Position numbers and translations under genes: made by a program
Origin: Ornithodoros turicata
Taxonomy: Eukaryota; Arthropoda; Arachnida; Ixodida; Argasidae
Assembly: GCF_037126465.1 (NCBI RefSeq)
Contig: NW_026999318.1
Location: 2,452,447 to 2,516,446, forward strand
Length of the DNA stretch: 64,000 bases
Direction of reading: 5' to 3'
Part shown: positions 1 through 11,160 of the stretch, one piece after another
Layout: each line of letters opens with the position of its first letter
How positions within the stretch are numbered: position 1 is the first letter of the stretch
The notes under the pieces: generated by a model
What the model saw: only the letters and a program-made list of their open reading frames with translations
What the model was told of the DNA's origin: nothing
Databases searched by the model: none

Positions 1-478
1 TTTTCTGGCATGGCTTTTGTGGATGATGTAGCCTGACTTGCGGGTTGCTCTTCGTCGCAGTCATGTGCTTCCGTATCCGATGATGACAAATCGTGAGCAG
101 CGGGAACACTGCGTGCTGCAGAGGGCTTGGGTACATCTGTAACACGTGTAATGAATACCACGTATGAAACAACGTGGAAGAAATCAAACAAAATCAATCA
201 TGATAGGTACAGGGAACACAATGTGCTCTTGTCCTATGCCAACATTTTTGCAGTAAATAATCAACAAACTATCGCATAATTTGTAAACAACGTGCTCATT
301 CACTTACAGTCCACATCATCGCGTCGGAATCATCCAAGTTCAAGTCATCACTTTTATCCGGTGGTAGTTTCACAACAGCAGTTCGATGTCGCGAGTAAAA
401 CATCGAACGATGCATTCCACTGAAAGCAACAAAGAAAATGGTGTAGTCACACGGGGCGCGAAAGTTGGTACCAACCAA
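1..478 (-). other. Two open, exon-like segments, unassigned
   Basis: On the minus strand an open segment from 478 ends at 308 exactly before a GTAAGTG donor-like site. A second open segment starts at 136 after a TTACAG acceptor-like site and runs off the window. Both encode acidic, Ser/Asp-rich sequence (for example DLNLDDSD and DLSSSDTEAHD). Acidic N-termini of this type are common in piggyBac transposases, and a piggyBac C-terminus on the same strand lies at 680-1175. However, that C-terminus is upstream in reading direction, so these segments would belong to another gene or another copy. No domain is recognisable, and the phases do not join cleanly in the better-looking frame. Confidence 0.2.
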
Positions 479-679
479 TTACAACGTGTAGTGCGCAGTG
501 TAACGTTCAGAACATTAGCATACCACTACTGAACGATTATAACTGATGTACGGTAATCCACATTAGTAATGCCGTGTGAAAATCTATATCTTACGTGCAT
601 ATTTTGGATGGTTGTACCTGAAGTAGAGGCTGTTCAGTAAGCATGGCTTATCTCCACTTCCTTTTCTCAAAGGCTTCAA

Positions 680-1175
680 TAAGGCGTGTTTAGATGGCAC
701 CACAGCGTTGCTTGAAGGTAGCACGGACCCACAAAATCGGAAAAATACGAAAATCGTGCATCGCACGTGCGTTTTTTTTTTTTTCAAACAAGGGGACACA
801 TTGCATTTCTCACATCTTGTGTGGGTTCTTCCCTTGCAGACTTCCAGTCTGCGAAACCGTGCACTCGGTATGTTGTCGGCCACAGGCCAACAAGTTTAAC
901 AAGTTTAACAAGGTTAACAAGGTTAACAAGTGGTCATATCCATACAGGCGCTTATATACGCATGGTACTTTTGCAGGCTTGTAAGGGCTTGGGACGTTTT
1001 CACCATGCTGTAAGGGTACCCTTTTATTCTTGAGAAAAGCTGTCAGGGCTTCTCCGATGCTCAACTTGAAATTGAGGTGACTCAAGAACTTCATGCTGTT
1101 TTCCCTGGTGTCATTTCTGTATGTCAGCCAGGCATTGACAGCTGCCAAGTGTAACAGATGTAGCATAACTTTCAA
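680..1175 (-). pseudogene. piggyBac transposase C-terminal remnant
   Basis: The minus-strand frame from 1175 reads LLHLAAVNAWLTYRND and then FLSHLNFKLSIGEAL, the segment that follows the catalytic core in piggyBac (DDE_Tnp_1_7) transposases. In another frame, near 800, RCEKCNVSPCLKK matches the Cys-rich C-terminal finger of the family. The catalytic Asp region is absent and the finger is out of frame with the upstream part, so this is a dead C-terminal piece. A 9-bp tandem array lies between the two halves. The recognisable part is about 130 residues, against roughly 550-600 for a full transposase. Confidence 0.6.
889..930. repeat. 9-bp tandem array (AACAAGKTT), about 4.7 copies
   Basis: Four units and a partial one: AACAAGTTT twice, AACAAGGTT twice, then AACAAG. 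The period is three codons, so the array stays in frame and adds a Leu/Thr/Asn-rich stretch to the piggyBac-derived frame on the minus strand. Confidence 0.85.
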
Positions 1176-1287
1176 TGTCTATTTTCTTGTTTTCAGTGAA
1201 ATTCTGTGGTAGTCAATTAGTTGACCACACCCCACCCATGCAACTATTGTAGCTGCGCACCACAGCCGGTGATGGAACATCAATGTA

Positions 1288-3452
1288 CAGTCGAGCCTGT
1301 TTGATATTGACGGGAACGCAAAATTCTATCGTTATATCAGAGTTATCGTTATACTGAAGTTCGAGCAAAATCGGCGATCGACATCACCATTATCGAGGAA
1401 TCACACAGCAACAAGCACAGTAGAACAGAACACGCATGTTTATTTAAAAAAACGAAGATATCTTAGCTTGTTTCAGTTGTGGATTGCTTTGCAAAGAGGC
1501 GTTTTCAAGTGCGTCCAATGAGAGAACGAGCTCTTCCCCGAGGCCATGAGATGCGACGAATCGCTTGAGGTCAGTGATCGCGCTCATAGCACGTTGTAGA
1601 GTCACTTGGTTGCCATTTTCGTCCTCGTCATCACTGCTGTTGTCGGAAGCCTCAGATCCTGGTTCATGATGGCGCACCTCGTCGACAAGCGCTGAATCAG
1701 ACAGCTCTTCACGAGTCAGGGGACAACCGTCTGCCATCAGAAGTCCTCAAGAGAGTCATTTTCACTGTGAACTCGTTCACTTGTCGCTAACTGTTTCCAC
1801 ACTGCTTTCACATGTTCTGTCGAAGCAGCGTCCACGGCATCGGCACACGGATTTGAGTTTCCATGCGGAACAAGTATGCCTGCCTTTGCAGAGCAGTTTT
1901 GCACTGTTTGGGCTTTTACTTCGTGCCACAATGCGTACATCATTTGCACTGCCATGGAAAGTGCGATCTTTAACACCTATGCGTCTGCTGACAATGGGTT
2001 GGGTCCAAGACCATGAAGTATCCTTTCTATAACCCTGCACTTGTAGCACAACTCGAAGTTTGCGATGATGCCCATGTCGAGTGGCTGCATTTTGCAAGTG
2101 TTGTTGGCTGGCAGAAACAGCAGTTCGACGTTTGTTAACCATGGGTTAACACGATGCGTGCTGCAGTTATCCAGTATGAGCAGGATCTTACGCCGCTTTG
2201 TAGCCATTTCATGGTCGAGCTCGAGCAGCCACTCTTCGAACAACGCCTTTGTCATCCATGTCTTCGTATTGCTGCGATTCCGCACTGGAAGGCTGTAAAG
2301 GCTTCGAAAGTCTCCGGGGTTTTGCGGACTTGCCAATGACGACAAGTTTTCGACGATCACTTCCGTCCATGTTGCAGCACAACAAAACCGTCACACGCAC
2401 TTTGCTGTGCTTTCTGCCGGCACATGTCTGGCCCTTCATTGCATCCGTATGTGAGGGCAACAGTTGAAAGAATAGCGCCGTCTCGTCTGCGTTATACATG
2501 TTGCACTTGCTGTACGACCCAATCTTTGCGGCACTGTTGTCCATCCATTCTTCGATCTTCGCATCGTCCGCCGCCGCTTCAGCTTCACCGACTATCCTCT
2601 CGAACTTGATGTTATGCCTTGCTTTAAAGCGGTGCAGCCAGCCGTTTCCCGGATTAAAATCTTCGTGCCCCAATAAAAAAGCCAGCTGTCTTGCCTTCGA
2701 GGTGAGCGCCGCGCCGCTTATCGGAATGTTCCTGCCTCGTACATCCACAAACCGCTTGCAGAGGGCCTCTTCCATGTCAAGCAATGCCGCACCGCGTAGT
2801 CGCTTTCGTTTCGTGGAGGCTGCATCACTTGTGGCTTAAAGTTTCTGCTCGCTCTTAATGATTGTGGAGACGGTTGACTGGCACAAACTGTACTTTTCCA
2901 CGAGGCGCTTCACGGAAACACCGGATCGGTGGTCATCAAGGATGCACAACTTCGTTTCCAAGCTGATGCCTTTCCTCTTCGCAACATGCCCCGAATTTGC
3001 CGCCAACATGTTTTGCTCACAACAGCTGTACTCCAAAACAGTGGGGGCAGGTCAGGTCGACAAGTGGCAGTGGTACGTACAGTACATACTCTCGAGGAAG
3101 AGGGCGAGGAGGGAGGATTCTCCTCGTCTTGGCACGGTTTGCAGCGCGTGCGCAAGGTTTATCTCCTGTGCTGTGAACGACTCATGCATTGTGCGCGGCC
3201 AAGGTGAACCATAAAAGCGTTCCAGGCTGCGCTGGTGTCACTGCCGAACAAAACAGGTTCTTGATTGTAGTGATGTTATCAGTGACACGAGTGAATTCCG
3301 AACGTTGTACCCGAGCAGACGCTTTCGCGATGGTCGTCAAAACAAAGCTTTGTTTACATGTGTTTCAATGGGCGGTCTGACAGGAACCGAGAAATGGATC
3401 GTATTATCAGAGTTATCGTTATATTGAAGACCGTTATAATCGGGCTCGACTG
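1288..3452 (-). mobile_element. Tigger/pogo DNA transposon, copy 1 (complete ends)
   Basis: The left end begins CAGTCGAGCC after a TA at 1286-1287. The right end finishes GGCTCGACTG before TA at 3453-3454. TA duplication plus CAGT-type termini is the signature of the Tc1/mariner-pogo group. Just inside both ends is a motif close to GAGTTATCGTTATAYTGAAG, in the same orientation at the two ends rather than inverted. The interior holds a broken Tigger transposase on the minus strand. Length is about 2.17 kb, normal for the family. Confidence 0.85.
1444..3036 (-). pseudogene. Tigger (CENP-B/DDE_1) transposase, broken
   Basis: Reading from 3036 down: an N-terminal psq/CENP-B-type helix-turn-helix (KRKGISLETKLCILDDHRSG), a stop at 2836, then in the same frame the Tc5-type second DNA-binding domain (GWLHRFKARHNIKFER) and the first catalytic Asp in YNADETALFF. 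A frameshift near 2300 leads to the second Asp (LLILDNCSTH) and third (MQPLDMGII). A further stop at 1977 and a frame change near 1738 precede the acidic tail, which ends QLKQAKISSFF at 1444. All three catalytic Asp residues remain, but two stops and two frame changes make it non-functional. Confidence 0.85.
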
Positions 3453-3644
3453 TACTACAAATTGCGAAGGCAAAAAAAAAAAAAAAACTGGGCGATGTCA
3501 AGTTGCAGGTGGTGAGTAAATCAAAGAGTGATATTAGATGGTAGCAGCAACTTATCTGTTTACACATGGTAAACAAGACTTTCGTGCACAAGACTGCACT
3601 TCTTCAGGTCACAAAAATATGTACATGGTACAGGCACATATATA

Positions 3645-4870
3645 CAGTCAAACCTCGTTATAACGAAGTGTCTTGGGAACTACGACTTTGTTCTTTATAT
3701 CCAAACTTCACTGTAAAAGAAGGACAAAAGACGACCATCGAACTCAGGAATGCTGTGCCGCTGTATGGATGGTATATTTATGTGATAATTTGTACATGAT
3801 GGCCTTTTCAAACTGTGAAAAATCTGTTATTTTCTGCTGTTTAACAGTCATCTAATAAACAGTCTGATCTTGTCAGCATGAAAGGCTTCGCAAACGGCTT
3901 CTGCCGACGCTGTCGGGTGCACCAAGACAAAGTCCTTCAGTGTGTGCCCCACGTTGAGCACTTCTTCGTTTTTCATGCGGAGCATGATTTGGGCAACACC
4001 TTTGTCGTCGGCGCCTCCGTCGTCAACACTGTGTTTCAACGCCGCTGGTGCTGATGCCAGCAATAACGTCACTGTTCGTCAGTGCGGGCACCACCATGAC
4101 GGTGGCATCAACCGACACGAACTCATCGACGGCAACGTCCTCCACTTGCAGACGTTTCCACGCATCCATTTCAAGCTGCTGCTGGTTTTCTTCCTCTAGC
4201 CGCTATGTCACGTGCGAAACCAGCTTTCACAAAGCAGTTCCTCACTGTAGCCGTGGTGACCTCGTTCCATGCTCCATACAACATCTCTATCACTGTTTTT
4301 ACTGTTATGGCTTTAGACACCTGCTTCTGGTACATGTCAAATCCTGGAGACAAGTCGTTTCTGGTAAAAGCCTTTTAGGGACCAAATTATGCCCTGGTTG
4401 AGAGTCTGGAGCAACAACATGGAATTCATTGGAGGGAACAGCAGCCAAACAGACAGTAACGGCGCTGCGATTTTGTGGGCTGCGCAGTTATCCAAGAGCA
4501 ATAGCACTTGCCTGTGTTGTCTCTGCATGTCGCGGTCAAATGCGATCACCCACTGCTCAAACAGCTGTGATGCGAGCCGCGTTTTCTTGTTGGCGCTGTA
4601 CTACTGGACTGGCAGCCTCTGAATCCCCTTGAAACATCGCATATTCTTTGACTTCCCTATGATGACCAACTTCCGTTTGTCGGAACCATCCATGTTGGTC
4701 GCACATAACAGTGTCAGATGGTCCTTGCTTCTCTTCCCACCGTGGCATGTCTCGCCTTCCATGGCAGAAACATAATGCTTTATCCTTTGTTACGGCTCGT
4801 AACAAAGCGCTGAGTAGCACAGGATCCATCTTCACCTGCCATCTCAACATACTTCACGGTGACGAAAGAC
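3645..4870 (-). mobile_element. Tigger DNA transposon, copy 2, truncated
   Basis: The left terminus CAGTCAAACCTCGTTATAAC follows TATA at 3641-3644 and nearly matches the terminus at 60842, so these two belong to one subfamily, distinct from copy 1. The minus-strand transposase is cut at its N-terminus near 4860, where Penelope-derived sequence begins. No right terminus was found. Confidence 0.75.
3848..4850 (-). pseudogene. Tigger transposase fragment
   Basis: The segment at 4549-4337 contains the second catalytic Asp motif (LLLLDNCAAHKIA) and a degraded third motif (LLLQTLNQGII, with Leu-Asn where Met-Asp is expected). Further down come frame-disrupted pieces of the C-terminal region at 4353-4171 and 4072-3848. 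Sequence at 4850-4557 is a degraded part of the first half of the DDE domain. The DNA-binding N-terminus is missing. At least three frame changes are needed to read through it. Confidence 0.7.
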
Positions 4871-4899
4871 TTAATATTTCCTGCTGCCCACAGTATCAC

Positions 4900-5215
4900 A
4901 TTCCGATCATGTGACGTTCGTATCTTACTAGGTTCATCCCATCTATTCCGACCATATCCTGGTTATTCCCATTGTGGTGTCAAACGCTGTCAAACATGTC
5001 ATTTCATCAGTCCATGTACATTTATCTCTAGCACCTCAAATTCTTTTACTTTTGAAATCTGACAGGGATTGCACTGCAACTCTTTTAATATATGTTACTT
5101 TTTTATGTGCACTAAATGCTGTATGTAGTATATTGGAGAAACCTTGAACACTATGAGGGAAAGGTTTTACAGCCATAAATCCGATATTGTTAATAACCAT
5201 ACTATATCGGTTTCA
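4900..5215 (+). pseudogene. Penelope-like element, GIY-YIG endonuclease fragment
   Basis: On the plus strand the frame gives HCGVKRCQTCHFI, the Cys-rich linker that precedes the endonuclease in PLEs. It is followed, with one stop, by a segment resembling LHCNSFNICYF and then YIGETLNTMRERFYSHKSDI, the GIY-YIG nuclease core. In PLEs this nuclease lies at the C-terminus after the reverse transcriptase; no RT is visible here. The fragment directly abuts the truncated Tigger copy 2. Confidence 0.65.
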
Positions 5216-5234
5216 CAAGAGGGACAAATCGGGG

Positions 5235-5350
5235 CAGTTGTTACAAGTTCATATCGGCTTACTGCAGCAGTAGATGCGAACAAAGGAGTTAGAACATAAA
5301 AGGGACAAACCACCTGCAGACTCTCAACTAAGTGAAGTTTAATCAAAGAG
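5235..5350 (+). repeat. Segment shared, inverted, with 11055-11160
   Basis: About 100 bp here, containing CAAAGGAGTTAGAACATAAA and then CTGCAGACTCT and ACTAAGTGAAGTTTA, recurs on the opposite strand at 11055-11160 with only scattered differences. At the second site it immediately precedes a Penelope GIY-YIG frame; here it follows one. It is probably linker or untranslated sequence of a PLE family. Confidence 0.7.
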
Positions 5351-5484
5351 GAAGTACGTATAGAAGAAACATTGTACGTCATCATGGGGCATATCAGACC
5401 CAGCATACGTCATGAAATTCGGGTATTACCATGTGGTAGCCTAGAAAGTGTTGCAGTCATACTCCTGACCTCGATTCAGTTAAA

Positions 5485-5987
5485 TTCTCGTTCCACCAGG
5501 GAACGGTTTGATGCTGATTGTTTATAGTTGTTTTGCAGGGATTGGTCCAGTGTTGAATTCTTTTGTTTAATTCTGTGACTGTTTTGTTGACCTTTAGGGT
5601 AGTGGTTGTGTATTTATTTAAAATGTGTTGGAACCACGGGTCTGTTTTTATTATGTTGTTGAGTTCGATTTGTCCTTTTCTAGTTAGTTTTCTTATTTTG
5701 CATATTTCTTGTTTGAAAATTTTAAAGGTTATATAGTTATGGTCGCTTCCTGTTTCTATATTAAGTACTGTCCAATCTGTAACGTGTTCATATATTTTTT
5801 ATGTGGTTACGGTGATGTCTATCCAGGATTGGCCTCTTGGTCCATAGAATGTTGGGTTAGAGTGTGGGTTGTTTACAATAGCTAGATTGTTCGCTAAAAT
5901 GAAGTCTATAAGATCCTCTCCTCGCTGATCTGCATCTAGACCACCCCATAGAGGATGTTTGGCATTAAAATCGAGCTGGAAAAACAC
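5485..5987 (-). pseudogene. LINE endonuclease domain, C-terminal half
   Basis: Starts with the conserved Asp-Phe-Asn motif (LDFNAKHPLWGG; usual form GDFNAKHP), continues RGEDLIDFILANNLAIVNN and TFYGPRGQSWIDITV, both typical of APE-like LINE endonucleases, and ends at VPWWNENL. It is the direct continuation of the 8715-9068 half on the other side of the MULE. Stops occur below 5799. Confidence 0.75.
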
Positions 5988-5994
5988 TAACTAT

Positions 5995-8715
5995 TTTCTT
6001 CACACTCTGTGATAGGAAATTTCACTACTCCTATGATTGTAGGCTATCTACGTGATGTCAGAAGCTTTTTCTTTTAAAAAAATTCATTGAGAAAGCGAAT
6101 TTATGACCATTTTTGTTGTTTTACCAGGGTGCCATGTCAAACATGATTTCTCAGAAACAAATTGTCGGAACCATACGAAACCTTTATTTAATTGTTACTT
6201 CACCCACCTACTGTGCAGTGAACTAGGGAAATTGCTAAAACTAAAGCAGTTCTTTTTAAATGAATTTTCAATTGGAATTGATAGAAAAATTGCAATTTTG
6301 ACTGGTGTCTTGTGAAATTGATATAAGTTTGCTTCACAAATATTACCGACAGCACAATATCATTAGTTCACTGCGTGCTACACTCATATGGTAACACACC
6401 TGCAAAATATAGGCAGCATGTATTTAATACTTTTCGAGTAATCATGTTTGTTGCGTGCATGGTGATGCCAAATCTTAGAAATGAGAAAAATGCATTTGAA
6501 AGATTTATTCCTAATGTGCTTGTAGAATACTGACAATAGACAGTCAGAATTCACCACTCTTGTAGGTCAACCCTTCTTCAGTCTCATTTGTGCAATTTTT
6601 CTTCTTTCTCTGGGCCCGGCAAATTTTCCTTTGACGCTTTGCAGCAGGTGTTGACAGCCTTCTCTCCTCTGTGACTCGCTCGTTGTCTAGCTTGGTGTAA
6701 CCCTGCACCGTGTAATAACCTGGGTCTATATCTAGTCCCCTAAACACACACAGAAGGCCGATGAAACCTTTGTTGAACTGCATCACAGCATCAGATGCCC
6801 CTTTCATGAATGTGTTTAGCCCCACGAAGTTGCTCTTTGGGAGCCGCTGCCACAATACACCGTTGAAACTTTCATTGGCATTTTGGGTTTTGCCATGCAG
6901 ACATTTTCTTAGAAGTTTTTCTTCGCAGAGCTCCATATATACTGGCTTCACCTTATTTATCACTGCATCTGGCAGTCCTGCTTTTGGCTTGTACATTTCA
7001 AGACACCCATCTGCCTTACACTTCTGATAACTGCACCAGCTGTCCTTGAAGTGGTTGAAGGGCACTGTACATGAAGTGGTTTGTCTCTTCTTGAGACACA
7101 GTGGAAAAATGCAGCAATTACTGCCTGCCGCATTCCATTCAAATCTCCAACATTACTCCTTATCGCTATGCCATAATAGTTTTGGAGCCGATCAATGAAC
7201 ATGTCAGTCAGTTTGCCTTTCCCCCCCAGTCCTTTCACGGCTTTCTTCAATTTGCGGAGTCTGCATCCAACTCTCTTCTGCACATGCCCAATGCACTCCA
7301 ACTATCTTACCTCCTTCCATTCGTATACGTCTTTCACCCGAAGAAAGCTTTTCGAATCGCCGTCACCATAGTAGTCCGTGTAGCGTATACCGTGCCTGCT
7401 GGGAGCTCTTTCAAAAATTCGGTATGCTCCTACAGGCTCCATGTTTGGAGCAGAACCTTTATAGTTTGATGAGCACTGATGAGGTTCTAGTTCAAGGCGC
7501 TCTTCGGTGTCCTCTGGAAGCCTTTCAAGCTTGCGGCATGTATTACAGAAGGACGACATAACTTCCAAGTCAAGTACCTTTCCTGTTTCAATTGACAGCG
7601 CTGTAACACAACCATTTAGTGATGAATATCCTCGTTTTTGCCAGGTTCCATCGACTGAAACTCCACATTCAACAAAGCCGTCATTATCTGGCTGCTTTGA
7701 CAGCTTCACTTCTTCAGCAGCCCTCCTCATAGAGGCTTGTGCTCCCTCTGAAAGCGCTTTTTCCAATTTGCGCTTATGAAGTCGGTAGCCAGCTTTATTC
7801 AGAGGTGGGGGCATGTTCATCGTCGCACACAGACGAACGGCTGCACTGCGTCCTTTTCCTGTTTGCCTCAGTGCGTAAACAAATCGTGTGTTTATTTCGG
7901 CAACTCTCCCGATCTTCTCACTGGTGTCGAATCGCTTCTCAAAGCCACAGTTCGAGCAACAGCTGAGAACACAGACCGTGCCTCACCATTTCCGAAAGCT
8001 CAACATCACAACTCATGCAGTCTGCACACCTCAAGGAAGCAAAGATGTCTGCGAGTATTTCCATATTCATAATTCGGTTTCCGGTAATCTTTTCTTCCCC
8101 TTGTCTTGATGATGGTTGAAGCGGAACACCAAGCTTGCGCATGCTTGCTGTCGATGCACAAGCATCATCTTGCAGTAGCAGATCACATCGCTGTGCTTTC
8201 TTCGCAGTCGCAAACCTGTTGCCATGAAATTTTCTTTTCTTGGGTCTACCTGAGCGGTATTTCATTGCTATCTCGCAAGAATTAGACTTCTCTATGTGCA
8301 GACACACACGATAAGCACGAAAAACAGTCACAACGTGATACCTACGCAGCGAGCACAAAGACTAAACAAACCGCCATGTGTTCTACTTGTGGCCCCCTAG
8401 GTAGGAAAGCGTGTTGCCAGATGAAGCTCCGTTTTATCATAATAACGTGCATTACAAAAAATGCTGCCGAAATTCTAAAATATGGTAAGAAAACGGCGAC
8501 TTACGGTATCACTTCCGGAAATTTAAATCCCAGCCAGATGTGAGAAAAGGGGGCGTAGGATTTAAACGGGTGGGTGCATTCGAATAAAAGTTGCAGCAAA
8601 CGATGCATTAATGAATTTTGCTCTGGAATAACGAAAAAGCTCTTTTTTTATAATTTTGATGAAAATGGACTTTGTAACAGCTCGTATACCTTGAGACTTC
8701 TGTGTTTTTATTCTT
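5995..8715 (-). mobile_element. Mutator-like element nested in the LINE
   Basis: The LINE endonuclease reading is broken between about 8715 (ending LIYKNKNTE) and about 5995 (resuming VFFQLDFN). The intervening 2.7 kb carries a Mutator-type transposase in the same orientation. I did not find clean terminal inverted repeats or a 9-bp target duplication; AAGCTTTTTC near 6065 and GAGCTTTTTC (inverted, near 8645) are only weakly similar. The boundaries are therefore inferred from the LINE frame. Confidence 0.6.
6544..8265 (-). pseudogene. Mutator-like transposase, broken
   Basis: Starts at the ATG at 8265, giving MKYRSGRPKKRKFHGNRF, the usual opening of this arthropod MULE family. Three acidic motifs fit a DDE core: CGVSVDGTWQKRGYSSLNG (in the frame 7820-7302), DYYGDGDSKSF, and NANESFNGVLW (in the frame 7065-6544). 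The reading is broken by a frame change near 7950, an in-frame stop at 7302 and another frame change near 7070. A basic tail (KRQRKICRAQRKKK) ends at 6544. Otherwise the protein is nearly full length, about 570 residues. Confidence 0.8.
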
Positions 8716-9068
8716 ATAGATTAATTGTTGGACAGTGTGTAAGTCATTGATATCTTTACTTGGTGAAAGATAAAGGTTTATAATAATTATAGAACAATTT
8801 TTGTTTTTTAATTTTATGGCTATTAGACTGTCTTGGACTGTCTTGGTAAAATGTCATAAAAGTCTGTGTTTATTAGAGTGGTTACTTTTGGTTTTTCAGT
8901 TGTTTGTAATATTATGTATTTTTTTGGCAATTGTAGGATTTTTGTGTCATGATAATATGGTTCCTGAATTAAAACAATGTTGGGATTTTTCTGTGCAAAG
9001 GTCTTTATGAGAGTAAAGGCCCCTGCTTTTGAGTGTGCTTGATTTGATTGTAATATGGATAAAGCCAT
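8715..9068 (-). pseudogene. LINE endonuclease domain, N-terminal half
   Basis: The frame from 9068 reads ALSILQSNQAHSKAGAF, then IVLIQEPYY, the family's N-terminal Gln-Asn and Gln-Glu-Pro motifs for Mg-dependent APE-like nucleases. After one stop near 8823 it continues DSLIAIKLKNKNCSI and IIINLYLSPSKDINDLHTVQ, up to the MULE junction. Confidence 0.75.
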
Positions 9069-9108
9069 TGAAGTGTTATTGAAGTGATGGGTTTGTGGTA
9101 TTCTGTCT

Positions 9109-10443
9109 TTACCATTGTTCTTGAATACGTTGTACCTGAGCTATGTAAGTTGGACAATTCCTGTCATAGTATTTGTGGTCAAAGTCTACTAGGGTTTGGC
9201 TGTTCATGTTGCTTTGTAAACAGGCCCTACACCTAGGTTCTTCTGATTTACACTCTTCTTCCTTGTGGTTGTTACCACAAAATGGGCAGAATATTTGCGT
9301 TGCTTTGCAGTACTTCGGCACATGTCCGTATGTTAGACATTTGGTGCCAAGTTTTACATTGTAGTGTTCCTCTACAATGCATCTAGACCAACCGATTTTA
9401 ATGGTTCCTTCCTTTGTTAGTGTGTCATACGCTTCCTTGGGTAGTGAGATGAATACAGTCTGCGTTCCATCTCTTTCAGATCGAACATATTTAACATCGA
9501 TCTGGTCCAAGTATTCCTGGAGGTCATTACCGTAGACTAGTTCGTTCTTTGTGTTTTTTCTCCATGCATTCTTCTATGAATTTGATTTTAACTTCTGGCT
9601 GTGGTGGTCTGTTGACCTTAAAGTTGCCGCTTTCTGTCAGATTGTCGCTGCCGTTGAAGATCTTTTCTATCTTGTTTATATCTTCTTTTTACGACTTGCG
9701 ACAATGAGTAGTCCTGCCTTTGTTGGTCGGATCATAGCATCAGTTAGAAGAACCTCTGTCTCGGTGAGTTCTTGTTTAAGCGTGTTGGAGAGGTTTTTCA
9801 AACTTTTCCCTGGTTTAGGTTTGATGGTTGCTGATGAGATTTTGAAGATTTTATTCTTTTGGTTGTCGTTGTTTCCTTTGGTTATTTCTGCATATGAGAT
9901 TGGTACATTGCTGCCCTGGGACTCTAGGTTCTGTAGTGTCTGGCTGAGTGCCTGGGCTGCTCTTTCAACCTCTTTGCGTCTGGCTTTTTCTGTTGCCCTC
10001 TGGAGATCCAGAGAGCGTATAAGAGCCTCATACTTATGAAAAACTGCTCTCATGGCGGGTCTTTTTTCCTTTGGTAGTTCATGTTCCGCGTCAATGTAGT
10101 TGTCACGGAGGTCTCTTAGGGTGTCGTTGATGTCTGGTCGATTTTCCATTGCAGAGTTAGTGTTTTCCTCTTGCGTGTTTAGGCTTATTTGCTCTATTTC
10201 CTCAGTATGGTCTTGGGTAAGAGGGGGGAAGTGGTCTTCCTTTTCCTCCTTTGATTCTGCTTTTTGTTTCTTATGCTTCTTCTTCTTCTTGCTTCTAGTC
10301 TTTGGTTGGTGCGTGGTCGTGGTCGGGTCTTCTCCTGATTCCTCCGAACTGGAGTCTCCATCGACCTCCGTGCCCGTGGCTTCTTTTCCTGCTTCCTCGG
10401 ACTCCTGCCTCCTTCCCTTATCATCCTCTTTGATCTTGGGCAT
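9109..10443 (-). pseudogene. LINE ORF1 (gag-like, CCHC zinc knuckles)
   Basis: The first frame (10443-9676, 255 residues) has a Lys/Glu-rich N-terminus with a basic run (TRSKKKKKHKKQK) and a predicted coiled-coil-like stretch around ATEKARRKEVERAAQALSQT. After frame changes between 9676 and 9510 the second frame (9510-9109) carries consecutive Cys/His knuckles: CLTYGHVPKYC, CPFCGNNHKEEEC, CRACLQSN. This is the RNA-binding ORF1 protein of R1/I-like LINEs, with a degraded Cys in the first knuckle (CLTYGH instead of CxxCGH). Confidence 0.75.
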
Positions 10444-10702
10444 TTTTGATTGTTTTCCTGGTTTGAATCTATGCTTTGACTCTAGTAGAGGGTGACTCCA
10501 GCATGAGTCTATCCAGTTAAGCCTTGTCTGAGGTAGTCTACTGTTTTGACGATGTAGTGACTTTTAAACCGAATTTTCGGTGTTTTCCGGTCACTTTTCG
10601 GGGTTTTTACTCTTCCTTCGTTACTTTCTTTTTTATTCCTCTTCTCCTTTGTGTAAGGTGTCTCCTACTTTTTTCCGTGTGTCAATTGGATAATTACATC
10701 AC

Positions 10703-11160
10703 CTAGGCTTCAGGTTCACCTAGATTCAGCAAATTACGTACACCGTTAAGAAATGCCTTTTCCTGGTTAGTTTGTGATAAGGAAGGGGAGCTGACACATT
10801 TTTCACCAAACATGGGGATGGCAAAGGCCTCCGTTATTTCACGCACGGTTTTCGTCTTTATGTGTTGATAGCACTGAAGCCTGGTGAAACATAGGTGTAC
10901 AAGAGCATTGCCTACAATGGAGTGCAAGGTTACTATATGGGGCTCGACCTAAGGAAGACGCGTGTTCCATTAATCTGATATTAAGACATGGACCAGATTG
11001 CCCAACATAGATCTTACCGCAATTCAGCGGGATAGAATACGCACCTCTCTCTTAAACTTCACTTAGTTCAGAGTCTGCAGGTAGTTTGTCCCCTTTTATG
11101 TTCTAACTCCTTTGTCCGCGTCTATTGCTGGAGTATGCCGATATGGATATACTATTGGTT
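10703..11160 (-). pseudogene. Penelope-like element, GIY-YIG endonuclease, copy 2
   Basis: On the minus strand the frame gives YSIPLNCGKIYVGQSGPC and NIRLMEH, the GIY-YIG core with its conserved His-containing helix. It is followed by a Cys-rich stretch (CRQCSC) and, after frame breaks, by KTVREITEAFAIPMFG and a tail ending at 10703. It belongs to the same subgroup as the copy at 14953-15593 (both have IRLMEH/VRLMEH and the spacing to the later Cys pair). No reverse transcriptase portion is present. Confidence 0.65.

Larger units (their letters stand above)
5485..10500 (-). mobile_element. R1-like LINE, 5' half, interrupted by a MULE
   Basis: A minus-strand non-LTR retrotransposon with a gag-like ORF1 (10443-9109) and an APE-type endonuclease start (9068-8715). 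A foreign insertion of about 2.7 kb follows (roughly 5995-8715). The endonuclease then resumes at 5987 with QLDFNAKHPLWGG and ends near 5485 with VPWWNENL. No reverse transcriptase follows; the sequence changes to Penelope-derived DNA. The CCHC-bearing ORF1 with an APE endonuclease suggests the R1/LOA/I assemblage; the exact clade is not settled. Confidence 0.75.

Noticed and set aside
1777..2142. 121-codon minus-strand frame as a separate gene
   Set aside because: It overlaps the Tigger transposase, whose DDE motifs lie in another frame of the same strand.
6065..8655. GCTTTTTC pair as terminal inverted repeats of the MULE
   Set aside because: Only about ten bases match, with unequal distances to the LINE junctions, so it was not accepted as a TIR.
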